From Dimorphilus gyrociliatus (taxonomy: Eukaryota; Annelida; Polychaeta; Dinophilidae), in NCBI GenBank assembly GCA_904063045.1, contig CAJFCJ010000014.1, forward strand, positions 496,001 to 560,000: 64,000 bases of DNA, read 5' to 3'. Positions 47,069 through 64,000 of the stretch are shown piece after piece. The translations under genes were made by a program, and so were the position numbers. The notes beneath the pieces are model-generated. The model saw nothing but the letters and a program-made list of their open reading frames with translations. It ran no database searches and was not told where the DNA came from. The stretch's first letter is position 1; each line of letters starts with the position of its first letter.

Positions 47069-50000
47069 ATGAGTGAATTGACACCAGATGAAGTTAATAT
47101 TTTTTTTATCTTAGCGATATTTAAACTTTGTTTTGATAATATTTGCATTCATTATCGCTCATGGTGACTTACATTTCTTAGATTCGTCGTCGACGCCTTG
47201 CTAAATTGGCAAGTACATCATCTCAACCACAGGCGGATACACAAGGCAATACTTTAGACTCAGTAGAAAGTACGCCAAAATTGGCAAAAATTACGTCCGA
47301 ACCCATGGTTGTTGACGAAGAATCGACCTCAAAATGTCAATATGAGTAAGTTATTGACTAATTTTTATTCTTATAACCAAGCTTAATAATCTTCCCCTTA
47401 AAGTGACTCTCAAATGCAAATTGACCAAACACAAGAAACGGTGGAGATGGAAACAGTCGAAGAAGCAATCGACGAGCCATCTGATAATCGCAATAAAGTT
47501 TATGATATTCTAAAACTAGCATTCAATGTCTGTACTGAAGAAAACGAAAAAGAAAAGTACGTTTACTTACCAGAGACCAGTAAACGTTTAAAAGAAATGG
47601 ATTTTCCAAATTTTGACGAAATCTTTTGTGAAAGTATTGTGGAAGCAACGAATTTAATAATTCGATGTAATGCATTCGCGAAATGGTGTTCTCCAATGTA
47701 AAATCTATTTTATATATATACATATTCTTTATATATAAATAATGTTCTTTTCTCGTCAAAAGGATGAAAAATATCCGTCAAGAGAAATCAAATTTTGAAC
47801 TTTCTATCCTATGTTATTTATTAAAATCTTATTCCGAGATTCAAAAACAGGACAGGAAACGGGTAAGTTGCACAGTAAAGCTAATATCTATATTATTTAT
47901 TTACTCACTTCGTTTCGGTGATAAAAATTTCTTTTTCAGAAAAATCAGGGAGTATCAGAGATAATTGAAGCTGCAAAAAGGCAATGCGTACTCAGCGCTT
48001 CGCTTTTAATAAAAGGAGGAATTGTAACTCCTAAAAAGTAAGGTTATTTCTATAATATATATATTTATGAAACTACTCTATAATTAATATAATATTAATA
48101 TTGATAATTGTAATATTTATTAACAGGTACTTGGCGGAAAAATGTCCCCTTTGTACATTTCTGTTGACTGATGAATTTCATACTGATTTCTTAACGCAAC
48201 TTGCTCATCTGACCTTTCCGGATAAAGAAACATTTTCCGTCATATTTTCTCGTCTAATACAGGTAAAACATAGAATTATATCTTTTGATTCATATGTTCT
48301 TATATGGAAAATGAAACGCTCCTTATAGACTTTAAGAGCAGCAATGATCAATGTATCTGTTAAAGATGACAATTATGTGAGACCTTTATTCGTTTTAAGA
48401 AGTTTGTGCGAGATTAAAATTGGAAATGATAGACCAATCTGCTCATTGGTATGGTAATTTTATTGTTTGTTTGTTTTTTTCTATTTTTGTTTTTCTTCAT
48501 AATTTTTAAAGATTACAAGACAAGAGAATTTTTCTCCTGAGGTCTATAATAAGAAAGCCATAGGAAGAGAACTTCAAAATTTAAGTACCCTGGGACCCTT
48601 TTTTGCTTTTTCGGTTTTTGCCGAAGATGGGGACGAATCTATTATCGAAGAATATTTCTCCTCTCCTAGCGATATAACTAACTTTAAAATTGTTTCAACA
48701 AACTTAAGTCAAAGATTAGATTTTGGCCGACAAATTCTGATTGATATCATTAATTATTTACTCCGTAATGCAGAATCAAAAGAAATGATTATTTCTTTTC
48801 TTAGTCGACTTTTGTATGAAAATTCAAAGCATTACGGAATACGTCCTGTTGAATCAGAAATATCCGGACAAGGATTAATGTTGAACCTTCTATTCGTATT
48901 TCAAAAATTATCAATTGGAAAGATAAAATTCGAAAAGGTTGACACAACTTATATTTTGAACAAAAATTGTAAACTGGATTTAAGAGATGTATCAAGGATA
49001 AAAATGTCTCCAGAAGAATTAAGGAAATTAAAATCGTCCAAATCTTTTGATAATCAACCAAAGTTTGTCACAGAGTGTTTTTATATGACTATTGTTGCTC
49101 ATCATCTTTCCCTTCTACCGCTATGGAATAAGCAGAAAAGGAGAGAAAGGGCTATTAAAGAACTTACTAAAGCGGTGAATGAAATAAAAAGGGTTGAACC
49201 AAAATGGAAAAATACCCATGCCGAAAGGCAAACTAGAAAACAACTTAAAAAATTAGAATCCCAGTGCGATAGGTAAGATTAGTAATAATAATTGAATTGC
49301 CTTTATTATAGCAATAGATAGCATGTTTATCTATTCTTTTTCTTTCAAGGTTAAAAAAAGCTCATTTATGCGCCAATACCGCATTAACTAATAGTAAACA
49401 ACTAAATGATTCTGTGCAGTTTTATAATCAAGTTTCGAGCTTTCTCTCTTTTCTAATATCTGGTCATTTTGATGTAAACCTTGCAAAACTTCCTTTACCG
49501 GAGGAGGTACCAGAATTATTTGGAGCTCTACCTGATTATTTTGTTGAGGATATTGCTGATTTCTTTTTGCTCCTGATTCAACACCAACCAGATGTGATTC
49601 TTGATAATCTTTTTGAAACAAAAAATGTGCTCAATTTCTTCCTAGTAGTCATTTGCTCCCAGAGCTACTTTTCTAATCCGTACATTATTGCGAAATTGAT
49701 CGAAGTATTCTTTTGCATTCAGGGAGTTGTACAACCAAAAACTGCAGAACTTGGTGATTATATTTTACATTATCCCTTAACATCTTCTCATCTTTTATCA
49801 AATTTGATGAAATTTTATTGCGATTGCGAACAAACCGGAGCAAGTTCGGAATTTTATGACAAATTCTCCATACGTTATCACATTCAAACACTCTTCAAAC
49901 GTATGTGGGAAATACCTTCTCAAAGACAGACATTTATCACGGAAGCTCAACAGGGAAAACAATTTGTAAGATTTATTAATATGCTGATGAACGATACAAC

Positions 50001-50962
50001 ATTTTTACTAGACGAGAGTATGGATTCGCTCAAATTAATAAGGGAACTTCAAGATTTAATTGATTCCAATAGCGATGAATGGAAAAAGATGAATAGAGAG
50101 CAGAGAAATCAAAAAATTCGCCAGCTTTCTCAGGAGGAACGACAATGCAAATCGTATTTAACATTGGCTGGTCAAACAGTTGATATGTTTCATTATTTAA
50201 CTGAAGTCATAGTTGAGCCTTTCTTGAATGAAGTTGTGGTTGATAGACTTGTAACCATGCTCGACTTTAATCTCAAACAACTTTGTGGTTCGAAATGTAA
50301 TAATTTAAAAGTTAAAGAACCAGAAAAATACGGATGGAACCCCAAACAATTGTTATCCGATTTAATCGATATATATTTGCACTTAGATACAAAAAATGAT
50401 AAATTAGCTACTGCTATTGCCAAAGATGAGAGATCTTACTCAAAAGAGCTCTTTGATGATGCTGTTAAAAGAATGACTAAACACGTTATTAAACCGGCAA
50501 GTGATATTCAGAGATTTGATATATTAGCTCAAAAAATTGCGAAAATTGTCGAACAAACTGAGAAGGAGGAAATGGATCTCGGTGAAATACCAGAAGAATT
50601 TAAAGATCCTCTTATGGATACTCTAATGAAAGATCCTGTGAAACTACCTACTTCTGGACACATTATGGATAGAGGTAGTAGATTTGTTGACATCTATATA
50701 CAGTATATATATATAATATTGTTTTCTTTTCTTTTCTCCTATCTAGCAATCATAATGAGACATTTGTTAAACGTACAATCGGATCCTTTCAATAGACAAC
50801 CATTAACAGAAAATCAATTGGAACCAGGTAAAAGACAAAAAAATACTAACACTTATAAATTAATTTTTACATATTTATTTCTTGCTTATTAATTTAGATA
50901 CCGAATTAGCGAATAAGATTCGTGAATGGAAAGATAAGAGACTTAAAGATTTAAAGAAGTAA
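47069..50962 (+). CDS. UBE4B: Ubiquitin conjugation factor E4 B (Ufd2/U-box ligase)
   Basis: Eleven exons: 47069-47092, 47182-47345, 47404-47697, 47763-47862, 47940-48037, 48127-48262, 48329-48448, 48512-49272, 49350-50674, 50747-50827, 50898-50962; 1055 residues. The N-terminus [18 protein letters not shown] matches the conserved UBE4B start. A large Ufd2 core of armadillo-like helices fills about residues 250-960, and the C-terminal U-box runs from about 980 ([19 protein letters not shown], then [21 protein letters not shown]). The protein extends ubiquitin chains on pre-tagged substrates together with VCP/p97. The N-terminal disordered region is shorter than in vertebrates, where the protein is about 1170-1300 residues. 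UBE4A lacks this N-terminal motif. The U-box is split by the last two introns. A frame that reads through intron 50675-50746 is not coding. Confidence 0.95.
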
Positions 50963-51302
50963 AATTAGCTGTATATTGTGCTTTAATTAAAGCTTAAAAC
51001 GGAAAGAATGAAAAAAAAAATTATAAAATCTTCTCAAACTAACAAAAAATTCTTCTATCTAGTGAACATTTCGTATTATTTCTCTTATTTATTTTCATAA
51101 ATGTCGTATCATGATCTTTAAGTTAACTATAAGAACTTATCAATTTTCATAATCCACCTCTACCCAAAAGAAATACAATTATTCTTTCAACAAAACCAAA
51201 AATTTTCAAATTTATTATAATTACCTTTATTGACTCATTTAAATCAAATATTCGAAACAATCAAAGGAAGAGCTATTTTCTCTTTTGTAAAATAATTTGC
51301 TT
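50963..51302. other. Tail-to-tail intergenic region, UBE4B/AMACR
   Basis: 340 bp, AT-rich, serving as the 3' ends of two convergent genes. Nothing else is seen. Confidence 0.65.
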
Positions 51303-52631
51303 TTAAAGTTTTGATTCTGTATTATTGTTAACTATCTTATTTTTAATAAGATTGTCAATATCTTGATTAGATAGGTTATATTCTTTTAAAATTTCTAAGG
51401 TATGTTGACCTATTTGGGGCTTAAGCCTAGCTTCGTTACTAGCAGGAGTTCTGGAGAGTTTTGGAGCTGGTGACGGATCATAGCCATTTTCTGTTTTCAT
51501 GTACGTTTTTCTATCAATATTGTGTTTCAATAGTGCAGCTTCTTGACTATCTAATATAGGCGTTACGCAGGCGTCTGTATTCTCGAATATTTTAGTCCAT
51601 TCGGCCAAAGTCTTTGTCTTAAAAATATTTGTAAAAAGTTTCTTATTCTCTGCAAAGTTACTCATATGCGGCGCATCTGATTCGTCTACTCCTAAACCTT
51701 TCAATAGTTCATCGTAAAATTGTGGTTCAATAGCTCCAACAGCCATATATCTTCCATCTTTGGTTTCGTATGTATCGTAAAAGTGGGCTCCGCCGTCTAA
51801 CATATTTGTTCCTCTTTTGTAGGGTTGATTCCAAATAAACGATTTACGCGAAGATGTTAAAAAGCTGCCTAGAAAAGAAAATAATACAGTATTTTGAAGA
51901 AACTACTTTATATACATTGAATAATACATACCTAAATAGGCAGCTCCTTCAGTCATTGCGGTATCGACAACTTGTCCTCTCGACGATTTCTCCCTTTCAA
52001 GAAGGGCCATAACTATTCCAAATGCGCACATTAGACCACCTCCAGCAAAATCAGCTAGCAGATTTATTGGAAACAAAGGCTTTTCATTAGCACGACCAAG
52101 ATAAGAAAGCATCCCTATTAGAGATAATATCTTCAAGATTATACTGCATAAGTTTGTTATTAGATAGTATTTTCTTATTTACCCGAGATGGCTAGATAAT
52201 TTATGTCATGGCCTGCTCTGTCGGCCAAAGGTCCATTCTGACCGAAACCTGTTAGGCGGGCATATACTAGTTTTGGATTCTCTGTCAATAGGTCATTCGG
52301 TCCCAGTCCTAACTTTTCCATTACTCCCTTTCTATACGGCTCAATGAGAACGTCGGAGGAAAGAGCAAGCTTTTTGACAAGATCTCTTCCTTGTGATTTC
52401 TTTAGGTTAACCGATATAGACCTTTTGCCTCTTGATAGTACATCCAAATCAGGACCTGCTGGAAACTTAAAAAGAAAACGGACGAGAGGTGAAAAACTAG
52501 GAAAACTATTTCTGTTTACAAACTTTATCGATCCTGATAACATTAGCACCAAAGTCGGAAAGTATCATGCCACAGAAAGGTGCAGGGGCTAAACCGGCCA
52601 ACTCTAATACCTTTATTCCCCGTAAAGCCAT
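51303..52631 (-). CDS. AMACR: Alpha-methylacyl-CoA racemase
   Basis: Four exons: 52524-52631, 52183-52465, 51932-52114, 51303-51868; 379 residues, against 382 in human. A family III CoA-transferase fold begins [22 protein letters not shown]. The catalytic pair is present at the same positions as in human: H122 in [10 protein letters not shown] and D152 in [10 protein letters not shown]. CoA-binding residues in [13 protein letters not shown] are kept. The protein ends in -SKL, a canonical peroxisomal PTS1 signal. It interconverts (2R)- and (2S)-methylacyl-CoA so that pristanoyl-CoA and bile-acid-type intermediates can enter peroxisomal beta-oxidation. No mitochondrial presequence is visible at this start. 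Confidence 0.95.
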
Positions 52632-53415
52632 CTTAAAGCAAAGGTCTTTTAAACTTGTTTCGGTTTTTGTGACTTCCGTATCCGGTTATCTAAAATAATA
52701 ATAGTGAACTGGTTAGTATATGACAATAACAAAACTTAATAGATAGATAAAAACTATCAATAAAATCAACTTGAATTAATTAAATTATGAAACAATTTTA
52801 CAAATAAACAATTAATTTGCTAAAGTTTGGTGTTTAAATACGTAGAGCCATAAAATCAAATGAATCCCAAAAGATGGCGCCATATTTTTAAAACTATAAT
52901 GTTCTAAGAAACTATTCTTCTGATTATAGAAGAAATAGCCAATATTTGTAGTTTATCATTTAAACCTCTTTTTAAATGAAGGAAGAAAGTGGAAGTGAAA
53001 GTAGCTTTGAGATGGAACTGGCAGGTAACCTTATCTTCCAGTATTAGGGTACCATTTTCCTCCCCGCCTTCTCCTATATTTTTGATAGTTCGGAAAAGTT
53101 TAATTACTGAGTAATACTATAGATAAATAAGATATTTTTGTAGATTTTGTAAACAAGTATTGAAGCGGAAATAACGTTTTGAGTTATCGACATACTGAAA
53201 TAAAATTATGATTGTACTTTGATGCCCTCTGTGAAACTTGGTGCATTCTTTGCCTTTTTAGTGCGGCAATCGATGGATTTGTTACAATCCTGTTTTGCAC
53301 TACTTTTACCTGCATCGCCATTTTCTTCGAAAATATTAAAACAGAAGCTCTATTAAAGTGATAATTTAAAATTAACTCTATTTTATTCATTTGTTATCTT
53401 TTCGTATCTTGGATT
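52632..53415. other. Head-to-head interval between AMACR and class II PI3K
   Basis: 784 bp with no well-supported exon. A plus-strand ATG at 52976 followed by 16 codons and a GT donor (53025) cannot be joined in frame to the PI3K exon. A minus-strand frame of about 45 codons at 53184-53320 has no recognisable domain. It likely holds two promoters and 5' leaders. Confidence 0.5.
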
Positions 53416-60289
<6,874 letters not shown>

Positions 60290-60627
60290 TCAATGTTTTG
60301 TTTATTGACAACTTTCCTTATGAATATTAAAGAAGAAAGTCTGTAGCTCCTCTTTGTGCTTTCTTTCATTCATTCTTTCTTTCTATCCTTGCACATATGT
60401 TAATATATAATAAAATATTAGCACTTGATTTATTAAATAAAATTAATTTCATGAAAACGTCTTCTTTATCTTTGTGCTAGCTTAAACATTTTATCGCATA
60501 CCAGCATAGGAAGTAGACCAAGAACTTATAGACGAGGTAGATAACACTGTTCTTCTCTCTATTTTCGAAAGACGCCTATCGACCGGCTTTATATTCTATA
60601 AGGGAAAAGGGATAAGGGCGTTAAAAA
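60290..60627. other. Tail-to-tail intergenic region, PI3K/SLC18-like
   Basis: 338 bp; an AATAAA on the plus strand near 60435 may serve PI3K. No gene is seen. Confidence 0.6.
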
Positions 60628-62708
60628 TCATTCGCTTTTAAACAATTCTTTTCCACGTACTTTTTCGAACTTGATCAAATTTCTCAAAGGCAAAGACAAA
60701 AATGATGCAGCCGCAATACAAATTGCGGTCGACCAGTACAGCCTATAAAAAGACATTGAAAGAATAGAAAACTTTTTTTAAATTAGTTTGAGGTATGAAA
60801 GAAAGAAAATCTTTATCTAACTACTCATTAATCTTACCAGCTAAAGCCAATAACGTGTAGTAAAATTCCACCCGTTATTGGTCCAACAGCCAAACCTAAA
60901 TTGTAAGACGCTCCGTACAACCCAAACACAGAGCCGTACGCAGACTGATGGCGGTTATCGGCAACATTAGCTAAAAGAGGACTGATCACGCATAATGTGA
61001 GTCCGAAGCCAACTCTCATAAGCATTTCGGTAAGAATAACATGCCATAACAAATGGCAAAATGGATACTAAGGAAGGAAAGGAGTGATAAATAGTTGTTT
61101 TATTATTCTTTACATATTTTATAAGATAATATACATACAAATCCAGTTCCAAGACCCATTATGATCATTCCAAAGAAGAGAATAGTACTTTTATGGATGT
61201 AAATCATTAAATAAGTTGCAATTAACTGAGCTGTTATTTGTAATAAAGATCCACCGACCAACACCATACCAACAACCCATTGCTTTAGACGTATAGTCTC
61301 CTTAAGCCAAGCTGGTTCGGTACCAACAATAACCCCAAGACCAACATTTATTAGTATATTACAAACTAAAATAGAATAAAAAGATAATAAAAACAAGTGC
61401 CCTCCTTTCCCACCTATGAAACTTACGTAAAATTAAGAATAAATACGGATCTAAGCAAACGAGTAGATAGTGCTTTAATCCTTTCTTCTCCGTTTTCTAA
61501 TAGAAAAGAAAAAAACAAAAATTTAATTGGACTAAAAAAGAAAGAAAGAAAGAAAGGAAAGAACGAAAGATCTTATACTTCTGTACGGCTTTCGCTTGCA
61601 CTAGAATGTGATGGAGCTTTTACAAGTAATCTAAGAGCTTTAATAATAAAATTAAAACAATAAAAACATGTTAATAAGACATATTAGTTAAATTATTAAT
61701 ATTAATTAAACCTCCATCAATTAACATAAAACTTGCAATTATTGCGAATGGTACTATCCTTCCAAGGAAATAATATACTGTACTTCCAAAAGGAAAACCA
61801 ACTGTAGATAAATAAATTAAATTAAAATTTCAATACAATTATCAAAATTATAGGCTAACTTACTGAACATTCCAACGGATAGACCAAGCATAGCAATAGA
61901 GTTCATTCTATCTCTTTCGGGTCCTTCTTCAAACGAATGTGAGAGAAGGGCAAAAGCTATTTGTTTTTAATTGACAAACAATCGATATTATTAACTTAAA
62001 ATAATAAATATATCTTATCCCTTTACCTGATATTACAGACATACTTGAACCAATAGCTTGAACAATTCTAGCTATTAATAAATATATAAATTTCCCGGCG
62101 AAAGCAAAACCTAATGAACAAAAGACACCATTTTTATTCACACCACTATAAAATATATAAATATATTATTAATAGACCTAAAGTAGCTGCCACATTTCCG
62201 AAACATCCAAAAACCATTGGCCATTTATGACCAACTCTAAAGAAAAATAACACCAAAACAAGAATTAAAAAACTTAGGTTCGCAGTTGAAATTTTATTTA
62301 AATGGTAAAGAAGAAAAAAAGACTGACCTATCAACGAAAGGTCCAACGAAGAAATTAATAATCATTTCAACTCCAGGTTTGGCACCAATTATAATACCTC
62401 CTTCGACGGTTGTGGCTAAGAAGGTATAATTAACAGACCCATCGACGACGAGCATGGAGGTATCGTTATGATGAATTCGGTAAAGGAGATCAGGAAGTAA
62501 TGGTTCTATTTATAGATATTAATTAACTTAACGAAATGTTAATTTATTGATATTTTTCACCTAAAGTAGTCAACATGATTAATTCAATCATCATAGCAAT
62601 AAATACAACAATTATTACTAAGAATTTTGACGTCCTCCAAGAACGTTTCTTTTGTGTTTTTTCACCCAAAAGGGGTTTTCTTTCGTTAATTTCTTCTCCT
62701 TTATTCAT
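60628..62708 (-). CDS. SLC18-like vesicular amine transporter (MFS)
   Basis: Eleven exons: 62561-62708, 62328-62505, 62178-62236, 62027-62110, 61864-61956, 61712-61801, 61579-61637, 61427-61496, 61139-61365, 60838-61067, 60628-60742; 450 residues with about 12 hydrophobic helices. The layout follows vesicular monoamine/acetylcholine transporters: cytosolic N-terminus with a dileucine (KPLL); TM1 ending LEPLLPDLLYR; a lumenal loop with an N-glycosylation site (NYT); MFS motif VGPFVDRVGHKWPM; ARIVQAIGSSMSVIS as in the VMAT 'ARTLQGIGSS' motif; ERDRMNSIAMLGLSVGM; VGFPFGS; and the late SAYGSVFGLYGASYNLGLAVGP. It would exchange protons for an organic cation in synaptic or secretory vesicles. The TM1 aspartate that binds the amine in VMATs appears to be glutamate here, so the substrate is open. 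SLC18B1-type or an invertebrate orphan SLC18 is possible. Confidence 0.82.
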
Positions 62709-62922
62709 CTTCCTCACAGCTCTAACACCGAAATGAGTGACTTTAATACTACTCTCTAACGAGTACTTAAATATAATCTTTATTTCCGGTTTATAATAAT
62801 AAATAAATATAAAGTAAAAACATTGGAAAAAAAAGATGGCAAACGATATACTTTATACAAAATTATAGATTTTATTCTTTCTTTTCTGTTTTTGTCTTTT
62901 TATTGTGTAAAGTTTATCATTT

Positions 62923-63946
62923 TTATATCATAAAAGGTAAATCAACGTTCTTTTCGCCTGTTCCATAATAGATAGAACCGTAGCGACGAGTTTCCGGTAC
63001 GTGGAAGAAAACGTAACCTGGCCATAAAAGATTTTTAAGTATGGTCAAAGCGGATCCTCTGTCGAATTGAAGACTCCAACAACCTAGTTTTTGGACGTAT
63101 ATTAAATTGATTATTCTATGTATTTAGGTTATACCTAATGGGACATCTTCATCTATTGGATCCATAAAATCTACGCTCTTATCTAAATCAGCTTTCTGCA
63201 AAAGCGTCTTTTCCAATAATTTATATCCTTCTCTAAAATGCAAATAATTGCACAGTTTCGAGGATTCGGACACTGTTAAACCTAGTTAAAAGAATATATT
63301 TTGAGTAATATCTTACAAAATAACTTATACAACTATAAATTCTTACCGCTGAATGTTCTACTCTGATAAACAAGTCCGGTAGGCTCTTGAATATAGGCTC
63401 CTTTTGGAACTACTCTAGCTTCTTTGTCAATTTCGAAGATGACAGCTGCCAAACGATCTTCTTCTTTGATTGCTATGGTTTCAGGCTCTTCTTCCTCTTC
63501 GTCATCTGTCTTTGGAGGAGTGTACTCGAATTCGTAAGAAGGATCGCCTATAAATCTTCCTCTAATTAGCCTGGCACGTTTCATCATATCTTCAGTTGCT
63601 GGGGGCAGCAAAGCCCATCTACTGCAGTCCTTACTGTAATAGAGGGTTAATGTTTTAGTTTACAGTTTAAATAAAGTGATTTTTAACAGTTTTTTTTTTA
63701 TAAAAAAAAGTCAGCCTACCTATACCAAATTTTTCTTTCTGAAAATTCGTCTCTTTCTATTCCCTGTGCTATAAAATAGTCGTCTTTTATACCAAAAATC
63801 TTTCCCCAAAAATAAACACGCTGATATTTTCCATTATTTTTCAAAATACATAACGAAGTTTGAAGTGCAGCTTTTTGTTCTGGGCTAAGAACAACGCCAG
63901 CCGTTCCTAGATAGTCGACGTTCAAATTTAAGACGCCTGAATCCAT
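62923..63946 (-). CDS. RSPH9: Radial spoke head protein 9 homolog
   Basis: Four exons: 63720-63946, 63347-63633, 63135-63281, 62923-63083; 273 residues, against 276 in human. Strong family blocks: QRVYFWGKIFGIKDDYFIAQ near residue 45, WALLPPATEDMM, GRFIGDPSYEFEY, an acidic insert (DDEEEEEPE), LEKTLLQKADLDKSVDFMDP, and the C-terminus YYGTGEKNVDLPFMI, which almost equals human. It is a structural subunit of the radial spoke head in motile 9+2 cilia. Its presence indicates motile cilia or flagellated sperm in this organism. Start Met at 63946 matches the family start (MDSGVLNLNVDYL). The stop lies 215 bp before the SLC18-like start on the same strand. Confidence 0.96.
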
Positions 63947-64000
63947 CAGTATATTTTAGAATATGAAGAATCTTCCAAAAGATGCAAATGAAACAGATTA

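Noticed and set aside
52976..53024. Possible upstream coding exon for class II PI3K (ATG, 16 codons, GT donor)
   Set aside because: Every AG upstream of the first PI3K exon would lead this phase into a stop before the known frame.
53184..53390. Short minus-strand frame with a basic peptide
   Set aside because: About 45-70 codons, no recognisable domain and no clear splice partner; probably a promoter or leader region.

Overview
This is animal nuclear DNA. Genes are broken by many GT-AG introns, mostly 50-75 bp long. Overall composition is AT-rich and gene density is moderate. Protein families include a radial-spoke protein, a class II PI3-kinase, an ADAM protease, a FoxAB/FoxB-like forkhead factor and an SLC18 transporter. 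Together with the very short introns these suggest a small-genome marine invertebrate, plausibly a lophotrochozoan such as a compact-genome annelid. That placement is inference. No gene was confirmed by a database search; exon models were read by eye and the summed exon lengths are divisible by three for every complete model.

Layout: 1-1886 (+) 3' end of a TPR/coiled-coil gene; 2044-5089 (-) glutamate carboxypeptidase II (FOLH1-like); 6965-7681 (-) intronless forkhead gene; 12879-14875 (-) HSF-type factor; 17600-20235 (+) and 21475-27408 (+) two copies of an IgGFc-binding-domain gene, the first truncated and the second carrying a long Thr/Ser-rich repeat tail; 28211-30626 (-) ERLEC1; 31714-32126 (-) small EF-hand protein; 35223-38454 (+) ADAM; 38703-41507 (-) LRRC74-like; 42286-43568 (-) ARMC1; 44013-46694 (-) nucleobindin; 47069-50962 (+) UBE4B; 51303-52631 (-) AMACR; 53416-60289 (+) class II PI3K; 60628-62708 (-) SLC18-like transporter; 62923-63946 (-) RSPH9.

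There is no operon logic. Most genes are ordinary conserved housekeeping or signalling genes packed head-to-head or tail-to-tail with 200-800 bp between them. Gene-poor stretches lie around the two transcription factors (5.1-6.9, 7.7-12.9 and 14.9-17.2 kb) and upstream of ADAM (32.1-35.2 kb).

The most unusual part is 17.2-27.4 kb. A roughly 3.0-kb segment is duplicated. The first copy stops inside the start of its Thr-rich region, at a junction that resembles the signal-peptide exon of the same gene family. The second copy runs into 36-bp and 51-bp protein-coding tandem repeats and a separate C-terminal domain. Other signals worth checking are a perfect three-unit heat-shock element between inverted E2F-like sites upstream of the HSF-type gene, and two dispersed palindromic words, TATAC(W)GTATA and TAGGCCTA. 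I recognised no transposable element coding region, tRNA, rRNA or CRISPR array.
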